Source of the DNA: Sambucus nigra
Lineage: Eukaryota > Streptophyta > Magnoliopsida > Dipsacales > Adoxaceae
Assembly (NCBI GenBank): GCA_949130495.1
Contig: OX422209.1
Span: 700,591,257-700,655,256 of the forward strand
DNA length: 64,000 bases
Reading direction: 5' to 3'
Part shown: positions 48,826 through 61,436 of the stretch, in pieces
Layout of the letters: the number at the start of each line of letters is the position of its first letter
Numbering within the stretch: position 1 is the stretch's first letter
The notes under the pieces: generated by a model
What the model saw: only the letters and a program-made list of their open reading frames with translations
Databases searched by the model: none
What the model was told of the DNA's origin: nothing
Made by a program: the position numbers and the translations under genes

Positions 48826-50759
48826 AATCTCCCCCTTTAGCTATTCCAGGAGAAAACCCAAAACAAAATCATAAAGGGCCGTCAAGCTCTACTAGACTTA
48901 AACATCCCACCCAAAATAAAAAATACAAGCTTGACTCAAAACCCAAGGATGACTATCTTTGCCGATGAAAGGTTGCCTCTAAATATAATTCATGCACACT
49001 TAAGCAAACATTAAACGCATAGGGACTATCATAGATTTAAAAGCAATGAAATTAAATACTCCCCCTAAATTAATTCTCTTTTATCAACTATGATCAACCT
49101 AAGAAGATAGCGCTCTCCCCCAAAGTTAAATCGCCCTAAAAACTACACAAGGGATATATATATATATGGGAAAACAAGTAGAGAGAAGATGCATAAAGAG
49201 TTAAAGTCATGAAAGCATGTGGGCAACAAATAGACAATAACTATTACAAGCAAGAATAATGGATGCTAATTATAAAGCGAACAAAAAAGATATCAATTTG
49301 AAACATAAGAAACTAGGCATGTGATATGAAACAAAATTTTGCAATAAGTTAGGTACCAATTATGAATTAATGCATAGGTGGACTAGCTAAAATGGCAAAG
49401 ACTCAAAATAAAACATAATATCATATATATGTATACACAATAGATATAAAATATATACAAGCACACATATATAGATATAAACTCACAAATAATACAAAAT
49501 AAATTAACATGAGTTTTCCACACTCTTATAGCATAAATGTGTCATATGGAAACGGAAGTGAAGAGGTGTGAACAAGATGCCAATGAATTAAAACCCAATC
49601 ACTTAAAACATGTTCGTGGAGTTATCATTTTTTGCAAAATTTTATCACATTTAGATATAGCCTCATGTGACAATATAAATTGAACTCAATGAACAAACAT
49701 ACACAATGCATACAAGCCTATAATTTTGATGATTCTACAAACCAATAGAGTCATGACATTGAAATAACAACTAGGATACCCGGACATTGTGAAAACCGCT
49801 GATATACCATCCAAACTCCCTCAAAATGATCGTATTAATTTTTGAATGACTATATCAAACTAAATGAATAGGCCTTGGCAAATATTTTCTTTTAATGTCA
49901 TTATTCTTTTAGGCCTTTGGACCACGTATTTCGTTTAGGTCCAAGCAAATGGTGGCTTACTCGCAAAGAATGATATTTCCTTTCAGAGCCCTTCCCCGCG
50001 CACATTTATATATATCATTTTTATATTTCACACAAATCTCACGTGCAATGGATTTTAGCATACACTAGTCCTCTTATGTTACATAATACATAGACGACTA
50101 GATTGGTAGGAGAACACCTCACAAAGCTCAAATATACATGTGAAGTTAAAATTTCAAGTGGGCTTGTGCATGTGTGAATTGAGGCATATAAAAATAGAAT
50201 CCATCATAGCAACACAAAATCAAACTACTCCATGTAAGCATGGTAAAGAACATTTTAAGGATTGACAATCTTAGAGCGAAAAAAAGGAATTCAAACACAA
50301 GTATATGCCACATAGAGTGTGTCAAACTAAAATACATACAAAATCTTTTTTTTTTGAGTTTTTGATTTTTTTTAACCAAAAATAAAAATATTTACCCAAA
50401 ATACAAACAAAAATCATTTGCATTTTTCATTAAGTCTAAATAAAAAATAAAAGACAAATGATGAACAAAATTCTTTTTGTATTTTTCATTTAATGCAAAC
50501 TAAACTAAATATAATACATAAGATAAACAAAAATCATAATTCTAGCATGAGATATTAGATAAAGCAATGACTAGAAAATGACTAAACATGCATACACCTA
50601 GCAATGATATATATTATGAAGCACAAAAGGCTAGAGTATGTAAACAACTAACACATTCAACCTTTAGATTTAGCAAATGAGGTATTATGTGAAAGAAAAT
50701 GAGAATAAAAAATCCTATCTTGTAAAGTTACCAAGTCGGATCTCCTAACCCAAACTAAT
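48826..50759 (-). other. copia interior without recognisable coding sequence
   Basis: Begins with the polypurine tract (minus-strand AAAGGGGGAGATT). The remaining 1.9 kb is AT-rich (TATATATG, long A/T runs) and shows no pol motif in any frame. It may be the long untranslated 3' part of a gag-only derivative. Confidence 0.7.
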
Positions 50760-52562
50760 GATGATTTGGGGACTTAGGAATCCTGGAAACCTCGGTTTCC
50801 TTACATAGGGTTTTTCTAGGACCTCTTTTAAGATCAAAACAAAACTTCCTAAGATGACCTTTTCGTCCACAATGAGAGCAACTAAAGACTCAACGAAAAG
50901 CATTACCTAAGGAATGATCTATAACATTGTTCATAGAAGATTCTCCTAAAATATTATTTTTGGCTTTGTGAGTTGACTCATTACAAGTATCGAAGCCTAA
51001 ACCACACATGTCATTTTTAATTTGGACCGTTCCTAATATTTTATCTAATTTCACTGAACGACACTCCAAATCAAATTTGACATTACTAGAGTCTTTTAGT
51101 TTATTTTCTAAATCTACAATGTGAGACTCTAATAAAACATTGCACTCTTCAAATGTGAGAAGCTCCTTTTTCAAGGATTCCATTAAAACTTTAAGGCTAT
51201 CTCTCTCGCCTTTCAAGCTTCTCACGAAGAGCTCTCTTACGAGTCCTAAGGTCTACCACTAAAGCACTCTCATTAATGACCTCAACTCGCTCTTTCAAAC
51301 TAGCTTCTAACTTCAAATTTTCTCTTTTTAATTTAATAGATTCTTTATATAATTCTTGAAATGCAAATTGAAGTTCACTCTCTTCAACGTCCTCGTCACT
51401 TTCTCTCTCTCTTTATTGTCCACTCTCACTATCGTCATCTCTTTGGGATTCACAAACTATGGCCTTGTAAGTGTCATGGGTTAAAATTTCATCAATAAAG
51501 GAGTGCTCACTTTCACTCAAATGATTTTCCATAAAAACCACAAAGTTGGGCTTAGTGGGGGAATCGGGTCCCTCTTCCTTATCACTTTCACTAAGGGTTG
51601 CATTGTAGAAAATTGGTTGCTTACCCTCTCTCCTTAGTTTAGTTGAGAACTCTCTTTCCCTATGGCCATAACCCTCATAACCGTAACACCTATTAGACTC
51701 CTCCCTATTAAGATCATCTTTTTGAACTATGGGGATCTTATCAGTTTTGTCATGCCTAGAGTTTTTGAATATCTTAAAATCATTTTTATATTTATTAAAC
51801 TTGAGAAATTTTTGAAATTTCTTAGCAAACATAGCCATCTCCTGCGAGTCACTATAACTTTCGCTCTCTAATACTTGTTTTTCCTCCTTTCAGGCTTTCA
51901 AAGCAACGCCCTTATCTATTTTCTTTTTACTTTTAGAGGGAAACATGTTTAGTTAATAGGTTTGTAAATCACCTACGAGCTCTTCTAATTTCGTAGAGGC
52001 TAATGTGGGTAAATAATTTAACACGGTCACCTTAGGAATAAATCTATCGGGTAGGGACCTTAAAATTTTCAGTACTACTCAGTCATCGGGTATTTTTCCT
52101 CCCAAATTAAAAGATGAATGAACTATTTCGGAATGTCTAGAATAAAATTCATCAAATGTTTCTTTTTCATTCATTTTGATGGTTTCAAATTGAGTGGTGA
52201 GGTTTTAGAGTTTTGAAGCTTTTACGACACTAGTTCCTTCATGAGTGAGTTATATCCCAAGATTTTTTAGCAGTTTCACACGTCATAATGCGTCGAAATT
52301 AATCCGGTGTGATCGCGCTAAATAAGGCATTTAAACCTCGAGAATTAAAATTTGTAAGTTTAAATTCATTCTCACTCCATTTATCTGTGGGTTTGGGAAC
52401 ACGCTCATTTTCTACCAAATAAGTAGGTGGGGACCACCCGTTATTAATTGACCATCAAACCCTCTCATCGATAGACCTAAGTTCTGATTTCATACGTGCT
52501 TCCCAATACATGTAGTTGAAACCATAAAAAACAAGAAATTTTGAAAATGGAAAAAATTCCAT
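50760..52562 (-). pseudogene. copia gag, SIRE/Tork-like, with stops
   Basis: Minus strand from ATG at 52562. FYGFNYMYWEARMKSEL, then SIDERV, a TGA where Trp is usual, then SINNGWSPPTYLVENERV, DKWSENEFKLTNFNSRGLNA and FSAITPD: the DUF4219/UBN2 gag layout. Decayed reading follows to about 51900. Then AMFAKKFQKFLKFNK (51835-51790), a first zinc knuckle degraded to CYGYEGYGHREREF (51700-51660), acidic SESDKEEGPDS, a coiled-coil SLKGERDSLKVLMESLKKEL (51225-51165), and past a TGA at 50887-50889 a second, intact knuckle CSHCGRKGHLRKFC (50880-50839). Gag packages element RNA. The coiled coil plus two knuckles match SIRE-type gag. Protease should follow and does not. Confidence 0.85.
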
Positions 52563-52642
52563 TTTAGTAAAAAATTATTTAAAAGGACCTTAACGCAATA
52601 AATTAGCGCTCCGGCTCTGATACCAATCTGAAAACACTTAAA

Positions 52643-52654
52643 GCTCTGATACCA
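52643..52654 (-). other. primer binding site of copia element
   Basis: Minus strand TGGTATCAGAGC, two bases from the LTR end at 52657 (initiator tRNA-Met). An identical 12-mer lies 29 bp further in at 52614-52625. Confidence 0.9.
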
Positions 52655-52656
52655 CT

Positions 52657-53479
52657 TGTTGTTAATGATAGGACCCCTAATTTTCAAAATCTTTCTCTTT
52701 CAAAATCAATTTCCTTTTATATGCGGGATAAAGATTATTCAACACAACAATTTAATTTTCCCAATTTTACTTGATTTTCTTTTCTTAAGAATATGAAAAA
52801 TTAAATTAAACACCAATTTTCATTTCTAAAAGCAAAATTAAAATTAAACCAAAATAAGTGAATTATGATGAACACACACACACACACTTGAAATTCACTT
52901 AAACCAAATTAATTTAACCCAAGTCCTAGAAATTTGCTTAACATTAAGTAATTCAATTTGCAAATTAGACCAAACCAAAATTTTCAAATTACATTATTTA
53001 GACTTGAATTAAATTGAGATAATCATTACCCAAATATTAAACATGCACCAAATTAAACAAGAGGAGTGAATTAAACCATATTTTATCTTTTAATCCTAAG
53101 CATGCATTCTAGGTGATTTGCAGGATAAAATAAATTCACAACCACTACGCCGTGATGTACAAGGAAAAACCCACAACGGAAAAAAAAAACATCGGATGAC
53201 CCTAACCTTAAGTCCACTAAGTATGATTTTATGATTTCAAGACAGATGACTTAAACTACTCGACTTGACTCCGTCCAATCCTCTGACGCGTCTTCTTGTA
53301 ACTACCTCCGCCTAGTCGACAATCTCAGAATCCATCGAAACCTTGGAATCCACCAATGAAGCTTTAAGAACCCGTCAACCACACACGGTGCCTTTCACTG
53401 TATGAGAACGCCGCAGTCAAAACCAAACTTCTTATACTTTGAGGTGTAGAGGAAAACCCGATGCCAAACACTGTCTAAG

Positions 53480-53535
<56 letters not shown>

Positions 53536-54056
53536 GTACTTGGAATAAACTAATATGGGTGTAAACAAAGGTGTTTAAGAATGATTTTCTTGAAAAACAA
53601 ACACTCAAAACATTGAACCTTTTCATGGAGGAATTTGGCTCTCAAAACTCTCTCTTAGAGATTGTAGAAGATGAAAAAGTTAGTTTTAAAAGGTTGGTTC
53701 CCGCACATATTAATTCTGTGAAAAACTAGTGGGACATAAGAAGTGGGAACATGGAGAAAACTGCCAAAAACTGACAAAAAAAATCTCGTCGAAAATCTCG
53801 TTCGAACGAGATTTTCGTCCCTTCTAATGATGTTCGAGAGGCCGATTGGGAAAATTCGTTGGCAAACTCGTTCGAACGAAAAACTCGTTCGAACGAAAAA
53901 CTTGTTTGAACGACAATATCGAACGAAGTGACATAATGGACATTTTCAAAATTAAGCCCAAAAACTTTTTATACAAAGTTCTAAAGTAACCTTCTGAAAA
54001 TAAAATTTATGTTAAAATAAAATTACACCCGATAATAAAAAAAAATATTCCAAGCT

Positions 54057-54102
<46 letters not shown>

Positions 54103-54327
54103 ATGCATTCATACCTTAGGAGAGATTGGAACTAAGTTGATGACGTGAAACGAGGCATACGTAAACCGACAATGATGTTCTCCTGATAAGTAGGCCGCAA
54201 TGTCTTTAACTTCAACATGTCATAGGCTTGAAGGATACACAATAACACTATCCTATGACTCAAACCTTTTTGTCCGAAATTGAGCCAGCACTACATTAAG
54301 ACTCAATCGGGGACTTGTGTCCTTACA
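52657..54327 (-). repeat. 5' LTR of copia element, 1.67 kb
   Basis: TGTTGTTAATGATAGG to GTGTCCTTACA on the plus strand. It has (AT)n plus (GT)n at about 53483-53534 and a second (TA)n at about 54059-54099. The CTCGTTCGAACGA cluster is at 53795-53930. Confidence 0.9.
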
Positions 54328-54332
54328 TATGG

Positions 54333-55885
54333 ACTACACCCACAAGTTTTCCTATCCTAAATCTAGACTACCAGAGAAGTTTAAGATACCAGACATCAAG
54401 AAATTCAGAGGTTTGTGCATATACACAACTATCACCGAGCCATGATCCTCCTTAGTTTCTCAAAGGAGATAATGACCCAAATGTTTCAAAAACTCCTAAA
54501 AGAGAGTCCCCTCAGGTGGTTCTTATCCCTTGAGGGATACATAATCCACAATTAGGAGGAGTTAGGGAATTCACGTCCCAATACAAATATAATGAAGAAC
54601 TAGAGGTCACACATAGAGACCTAGAGCTACTCAAATAGAGTTCTGAGGAGTCAATAAGTAGTTTCATTAGAAGATGGAGAGAAAAAACTGACACCATGAC
54701 CAATGGACCATCAGAAGGAGGGCAAGTGAGTATAGTGGAAAGGAATTTTTGGCTCCATATCCAAGCATTAATAGGACGACAATAATGCCTGCATTTTAGA
54801 ACCTTTTGAGAGGCTGGTGTGGAGATTAAATAATGGGTTGCTAATCACGAGGTGGAGTATGAACCAAAAAGGTTGACCGAGTATTTATGCCAAATAAGTA
54901 TGATAAACAAGGTGGAGTATGAACCAAAAAGGTTGACCGAGTATTTATGCCAAATAAGTATGATAAACAATCCAACCACTATCTCAATATCTACAATCAA
55001 CAACATATCCCAACCTACAACTTTTCGGGCACTTGAATGTTATCCCAACCTTGCCAGAAAAGAATATATTAACTCTACACTCCCTTATCAAAATTCTACC
55101 AAGATATTCTATCCCGAAACCTTATCAAGCCACTGGAACCCCCGACCATTGCCAAATTCCCTTCCTAAGAACATTAAACATGATTCTTATTACGACTTTC
55201 ATGAAATCACAGGCCACACCACCGACCAGTGTTTTCACCTAGAAAACATAATCCAAGGCCTTACAAATCGGAGCATCATCGCCCCACCAACTAACCCTAT
55301 ACCCAACACCAGTCATAACCATCTCCCTGCACATGGAACTGGAGTGAATGCCATCTCCCTAGAAAATAACCCTGAGTTTTACCCCTCTACCCAAATCGTG
55401 CTTGTTAAAATACCCAGCATATCAACAATCTTACCCAAACCCCTCAAAATCTTCCAATACTTTCTCCTACATCCCACGAGCTTCGTTGATTAAGCTCTAC
55501 TGCTCCTCACACGAGCCTATATTATAATCCACACCCAATAAGGGGAGGACATGGAACTGGACACATTACTAGATCAACTCCGAAAGTTTGTGCTAAAACT
55601 ACCCATAAAAATGACCATCAACTACGAGAGGTTTAGTGACCTATTTATAAAAGCTCAAAAGTATCTTGGGAATCAGATGAACGGGTGGTACCTATAGAAT
55701 AAATTGTATTGAATGATGTAGTGCAGACCGTGTCCGATATGTTTTGCCTAAAAGTAGAGATATGCAGCATTCATGAGTTATTCACAGCCTTGCAAATTAA
55801 AGGGCATCTAGTCCCTACATCCCAGCATTTCCTCGCTGAGTGGGAAGACCTATATGATGAATCCACATAGGTAGTTGAGTATATC
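54333..55885 (+). pseudogene. Tat/Ogre-like gag, continuation, interrupted
   Basis: Plus strand: KFSYPKSRLPEKFKIPDIKKFRG (start, read in pieces from about 54352), then EYKYNEELEVTHRDLELLK, a TAG, SSEESISSFIRRWREK and PSEGGQVSIVERNF, the layout of Tat-group gag. An uninterrupted frame from 54852 to 55493 follows: an exact 20-residue tandem duplication (EYEPKRLTEYLCQISMINK twice), an Asn/Thr/Pro-rich linker, then HDSYYDFHEITGHTTDQCFHL, the Cys/His 'CEYHK..GH.T..C' type finger of these gags, here with Asp-Phe where Cys/Tyr are usual. 55494-55885 is decayed further. Protease and pol are not seen; a gypsy LTR begins at 55886. Confidence 0.75.
54851..54970 (+). repeat. exact 60-bp tandem duplication within gag
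   Basis: 54851-54910 and 54911-54970 are identical over all 60 bases and keep the reading frame. Exact identity in an otherwise decayed gene shows the duplication happened late or is an assembly artefact. Confidence 0.95.
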
Positions 55886-58800
55886 TGTAACACCCCATCT
55901 CAAATTTATGGGTTACCCGTAGTCAACCCAACCCGCCTCGAGCTTTAGATGTGAAGTGCAATGAAATAACCTACATAATATTACTATTTTATTTTAATTA
56001 ACATTTCACTTCTTTAGCATGTGACTCAAATTTCATGTTCAAATTACGTGAAGGACCCATGGGAAGAATCCTCGGAGTCAAGCATACATAGATACTATCG
56101 CAAAATTAAACAAAATACTTATCTGTATAATGCTCCCAAAATACAAATCGAGACCCAACCTACCTTAATAAAGGCGAGGGTGTGAGCCAACGCCCATTAG
56201 AAAATATACAAAAAAGAAGTATAGAAGAGAACAGTAGGAAGAAGACTCTACACGTTATACCAATATGCACATGCAACTACCTTGATTATATATATAAACT
56301 CTTATACATATGTAATCGTTTTACTTTCGAAAATGTTATTTAGCCCAATTAATTTACCTTAATCTCATAAAATGCTTCTTGTTTCTTAATTTGAAATTTA
56401 TCCTTCTATTTAACACATGCGGTTAAATACATGAAATCACAACATTTTGTTTAACCAAAACCATTTCTTTACCGAAATTACCCTTTGCATTTAAAGCGAC
56501 TCACATTAGTATTTTCATTGAAATAACCTCTCTTAAAACACGAGAAAACCATGTTAGAAAATACTTTTTTAATATTTTAAAACCTTTCAAAACATGCCTT
56601 GGTGTTAATTACGGGTTACACCTTCTTATATTTCTTAACTCACCCACCTACCGCTACAGATTCACTTTCCTTTACTTTATAGACATTAATCATTTTACAC
56701 ATTTCTTGTCAACTTTATCCATTATCGAAACATTCATTAATTCATTCAAGTTAGGTTGTCTTAATACATTTTACCACACAAACCATTTCTTTCCATATTC
56801 CATATTCCTTAATGTTTTACTCCAAATCTTCCAATAACCGCATACTTTAACGGGCTCCACACTGCCGATGATGCCACAATATGCTCTGGCCAGTGATTTT
56901 GGGTCTTTCACCGAAGGTCTGCGAGCCCTTATTAGTTATATCTAAGTCATTCGAGTTTCGTTTATGTATTCTAATATTTTACAAATATCCATATTATTCC
57001 TTCGTTCCCTTTATACCCAACCGAAGCCAAACCGAGGGTTTTATCCTAATTTGTGTTACATTTTGAAATTATTATTTTGTGTACACTTTAAATTTAATTT
57101 TATTCCAAAAATTATATTCATTTAGGACCAATTTGTGTGACACCCTTTCCAACATTTTTCTTTCATAAAAGTGTTCCACTTTAAGTAAAATTATAATTTT
57201 ACCACTTTGTTTCCAAACATGTCGTTTTTTTCCATTTTACGAGTGTTGTTTTTCCAAAACACCTTTTTAACATAAGGAGTATCATTCTTCTCCAGTTGGA
57301 AACGCATTTATTCCATTATTTCTTTTCCAATTTCATTAGTGTTAATCTTCCAAAACATTCTTAGGCTATGTGCACCAACTTTCCAATGTTTAACTATTAA
57401 CACTTATCCAACACCTTCACTAATCATATTTCCAAATTAGACATTTCCTTACTTTCTTTATTCAATAAATATTATTACTCTTAAAGAATACTTTTATAAG
57501 AAAATAATATTTCCTTATTAACAATACATGTAGTCTAACAACCTTATATTTATCACACCTTTAACCCCCTTTTAAGATAGTATGAAGATTAAAAATGCTA
57601 TTTTTCTTATTTCTTCTTTGAACCTAACAAAACCTCCTTTAAACTTGTTCACATATTTGTTATCAAAATATTATAAATTTATATACATGATAAGATCGAT
57701 TTTAAATCCTAAAATTCAATTAAATGGGTTTAACATATTTTTCATTCTAAAAATTCGTAATACTTTGAAAAAAATGCATTTTTAATACCCAAAGGACATT
57801 TTATTCTTTCAAACTCAACAAATGTATATTTTCCATCAAATCTTCAGTTTTTGCTAGAAACTTTGGAATATTATTTCACCAAGCATTTTAGCAAATCAAC
57901 ATGTTTTTCCAACATTTTATTTCATGAAATGTTCACCATTAGATTATTTTAAAATGTACTATTTTCATAAAAATACCAATTTTTATATTTCAAAACTTTA
58001 AAATACTTACTCACCCTTTATTTCCAACAAAATGACATTTTTTAATATTTTTATTCCACAAAAATGTTTAATATTGATCTACTAGAAATCATCATTTATT
58101 CACGTGCATTCTACTTATGCAATCTAACAACAAGACTACAAATAATGCAAATACAGTCTTAAATGCTGAAAAATAGATTTTTCCTCCTCTAAAGGTTCCA
58201 AATGGTGGTAGAAAGTTGGTGTAGGAGGTGCAAACCCCACCATCAAAGGTGGACTCAAATGGTTACCAAATGCATCCTCTATTTACACTCCTTATGTGCT
58301 CCACTTAAGAGTCCAAGCCAAAAGACCCCTCAAATTCCATGAAAGCTTCGATCATCCTCTCCAAAAATCCCCTAATACTTTCTCTAAAATGTGTAGCTCC
58401 ACTTCAATAATGGTGGAAATGGGTGTTGTAGACTTGAGTGTAGTGAAATACTAGAAGAATAAGGTGGTTAATGGTGGTGAAAGGTGGATAGAAGCTTATC
58501 CATGGTGTAAGACCACCCCTCTCATATTTTTCTCTCTTCCAAATACCCAAATGACCCAAACCAAGCCTGATAGAAAACCTATAAACACCAAAAATCCCCA
58601 TTTTTCCCATCTGGGCTCACCAAATTTTGACAACCCAATAATCCAAGGGCCAGAAACATGACAATGTGCAAGGGCATATCAGTTTTAATATTTTTCAAGC
58701 ACGTAGTTAGAACAACATTGAGCCTCATTCAAACGACAAGTGAATTTCATTTGATTTATGGCTTCTCGCGATCTTCAAGTGACTGGAGACTGTTAGGCAA

Positions 58801-59007
58801 TGTGACCTCACACGAACCTCGCTCGATCTTCTGCTTTGAATGAGGTCCAAACCTCATTCAAGAAACGTCACCCTCGTTCGAACCCTCCTTTCTATTACTT
58901 TCTCAAAATTTAAATTCTTATCCATAATTTTCCTACAATTATAATCAGACGTCACTTTATTACAATTTATACAAAATTTAATGGAAATACTTGGGCAGGG
59001 TATTACA
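55886..59007 (-). mobile_element. 3' LTR of a minus-strand Ty3/gypsy element, 3.12 kb
   Basis: Minus-strand TGTAATACCCTGCCC to ATTTGAGATGGGGTGTTACA. To its right, minus-strand GGGACGAAATTCCC and AAGGAGGGAAGTT form the polypurine end. It belongs to a different family from the other gypsy LTRs: the shared GTCCGGAAGGGTC block and GCAAGTG donor word were not found. A cluster with CTCGTTCGAAC and CTTGAATGAGG words lies at 58710-58885. The interior is a 310-base stub (59008-59320) with no coding signal, and no second LTR is seen. Confidence 0.85.
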
Positions 59008-59331
59008 AACTTCCCTCCTTAGGGAATTTCGTCCCCAAAATTCTTGATCCGTCTATACTTATGCTTACGGAGTTCTCTAACTTCTATTCTAAGCACTAAA
59101 AATCCTCGAAGATAAAATTATCAAAGTTCTCAATACTAAGGTCACATTAACGCCCCCATATGGGGTTTGCCACCAAATAATCAACATGCGATATACTCTA
59201 ACGTTCACCATCTCGCTAACCATGAACATCACCTAATCACCTCCTAGTCTCCACTCACTCAATGATCGTGTCCAAAAATTTCGAGTATAATCTGTAGAAG
59301 GGTGTTTCAAGCCTACCAAATATACATATTG
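59008..59331 (-). other. interior stub of the gypsy element with polypurine tract
   Basis: Starts with the polypurine tract beside the LTR and a minus-strand ATTTTGGGGACGAAATTCCC. The rest shows no readable integrase tail. It ends at a sharp compositional change where the 42-bp array begins. Confidence 0.65.
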
Positions 59332-60040
59332 GGGTGAGGGACCCCCAAGTCCCTCCCCCCTTAACTTACAAAAAAATACTGGGGTAAGGGACCCCAAGGC
59401 CCTACCCCCTCAGTTTTCAGAAAATCTTAGGTGAGGAACCCCAGGGTCCTCCCACTAAACTTCCAGCATTTTGGTTGAGGGATCCTCAAGGACCTCCCCC
59501 TCAGTTTCCAAAAAATCTTGGGTGAGGAACCCTAGGGTCCTCCCCCTCAACTTTCAGCATTTTGGGTGAGGGAACCTCAAGGACCTCCTCCTCAACTTCC
59601 AGCATTTTGGGCTAGGGACCCTCAAGCCCCTCCCCTGCAACCCCTCAACCTCCAAAAAATATTGGGTTGAGGGACCCTCAAGGTACCTCAGCTGCCAGAA
59701 AGTATGGGACGCGGAACCCTCAAGGTTCAGCTTCCATAAAATATTAAGTGCGAAATCCACAAGGTTTCTCAGCTTCCAGAAATTATTGAGCAAGGAACCC
59801 TCAAGGTTCCACAGCTTCCAAAAAATATTGAGTGAGGAACCCTCAAGGTTCCTCAGCTTGCGTAAAATATTGAGTGCGGAACCCTCAAGGTTCCTCAGCT
59901 TCGAAAAAATACTGAGCGTGGAACCCTTAAGGTTCCTCAGCTTCAAGAAAATATTGAGCGCGAAACCCATAAGGTTCCTCAGCTTCCAGAAAATCTTGGG
60001 TGAGGAACCCTCAAGGTTCTCCCCCTCAACTTCTATAAAA
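59332..60040. repeat. 42-bp tandem array, each unit a potential hairpin
   Basis: Consensus of the right half: CAGCTTCCAGAAAATATTGA, then GTGAGGAACC, CTCAA, GGTTCCT. The arms GAGGAACC and GGTTCCTC are inverted repeats with a 5-base loop. About 8 well-conserved 42-bp units lie at 59690-60030; to the left the units are longer and richer in G and C (GAGGGACCCCCAAGTCCCTC). Because 42 is a multiple of three, both strands show long open frames of 14-residue repeats (EEPSRFLSFQKILS forward); these are not evidence of a gene by themselves. Confidence 0.92.
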
Positions 60041-61097
60041 TGGGCCGGGATGAGGGAGTAGCTACCATGAACAACCCCCTCACATGAAAAGTCATTCTTT
60101 CAAATAACAAAAATACTAACACTTGCTTTATTGTACAGGTAGCCCAGTTGAGCAAACAAGACTCAAATGTGGTAGTTGGGATCTTTTGGGAGTTTTGGCT
60201 TAGTGACTGAGGAACAAGGTTTGTTGAGCAATCTCAACCACTTAGAACTTTAGAATTGAGAGAATACTAGTAGAAAGACCATAGGAGTCACTCAATTCCA
60301 TACACATAACACTCAGTCATAACTAGAATGAGCAACCAAGAGGTTGCTCACTAGAAATAAATTTTTAGCATAAAAAATGATTTTAGACAAGGGGGTCCTC
60401 AAGCCCCCCCCCCCCCCCCCCCCTTCAACATAAATGATTTTAGAGGATGTGTTACTTGAGTCCTCCCCTCTCAAGTTCACAAAGTTTGTACCAAAAAGTT
60501 GATGCTTTAAATGATATTTAACAAATCAGACATTTTGTCTTCAAGCGTAGACATATTTACTTTTTGACTTTAGTTTGCACCAGGTGGCACCCGTTAGAGG
60601 GGACAAGAAACTACACACAGGTAGGGACAAATGATACACTTCAAACCTTGTCTCTCATCAACCCTCTCATTTTTGGCACCAAAAAGTTCCCAACTCAGAC
60701 CTAGTGACCAAGTATAAATATGATCCCTGGGAAAGGTCAAAGAGAGATAGAAGATAACTCAAGTTACATTGTTACTCTGTCAAAATCACACCCGAACCTC
60801 TTAGTATTCTCTCCCTACTCTCTCTCTAGTGCTAAGTTCCTTATTCTTTCACTCTTCACCGACATCCATCATTCTAGGGAGTTTTTATTAAGAAAAGTTA
60901 CCATTATTGTTGTGGAAGTTCATTTTCTTGCAGGGAGTGAGTTCCAGCTTGAGTTCCATTTTTACCAAAAAGAGAAGGTTTTATCACAAGCTAATCTAGA
61001 AGTTCTTGAGAACCTTAAAGGCAACGTACATTGGAGTGGGTCATGCCTCACACTTTACAGTTATTCATAGACCCCAGTCTTACTACCCTCCTAAATT
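60041..61097 (+). other. probable LTR promoter/leader of a second Tat-like element, with poly-C tract
   Basis: A run of 20 C bases lies at 60404-60423. TATAAATA at 60713-60720 is followed by pyrimidine-rich, CTCTCTCTAG-containing sequence and then the primer site at 61098, so this is the promoter and transcribed end of an LTR. The LTR start is unclear, and the 42-bp array may be part of its U3. The 116-codon frame at 60720-61070 lies in the transcribed LTR region and has no known product. Confidence 0.5.
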
Positions 61098-61115
61098 TGG
61101 TGACTCTACTAGGGA
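61098..61115 (+). other. primer binding site, Tat-like
   Basis: TGGTGACTCTACTAGGGA, a diverged version of the TGGCGACTCC-type primer site. It follows LTR-like sequence and precedes a gag region. Confidence 0.55.
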
Positions 61116-61436
61116 GGTGACCTCACTTTCATGGACAAAAAAGGTTTGATCATTTCTAAGCAGCTACTTTATATACCATTCCACCTGGAAATGGGACTCA
61201 AAGTGACCAGACCACTCAGGAGGATGTGGTGGTGATCGGAGAAAGGACACATGCTACTCAGGGAGGGCAGACCAGCTCATCGATAGAATCACCGATGATC
61301 GGTATGAGTCTTATGAGAATTTTTTTTACTTCTTAAAGCAAAATAATGTATACCTATCAAATTTGGGCCAAGGCTATGTAACACCAGCAGCTGCCCCCTC
61401 TGGAGGGGCAGCCACTCCAATGCAATTTCGATAGAA

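Larger units (their letters stand above)
47209..54327 (-). mobile_element. Ty1/copia element, minus strand, gag only
   Basis: LTRs at 47209-48825 and 52657-54327 share the order of all landmarks. Flanks are GATGG (47204-47208) and TATGG (54328-54332), a 5-bp duplication with one mismatch. The primer site (52643-52654) and polypurine tract (AAAGGGGGAGATT on the minus strand, ending at 48826) agree on orientation. The 3.8 kb interior contains gag but no protease, integrase or reverse transcriptase. The gag resembles that of SIRE/Tork-type plant copia elements. It interrupts the Tat-like gag. Confidence 0.9.

Noticed and set aside
59554..59970. 138-codon minus-strand repeat protein of 14-residue units
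   Set aside because: The 42-bp period keeps frames open on both strands; no start context, promoter or family match supports translation.
60404..60423. Poly-C tract as a structural (i-motif) signal
   Set aside because: A 20-base C run can form such structures, but a single homopolymer tract in repetitive DNA is also a common slippage or assembly product; nothing around it supports a role.
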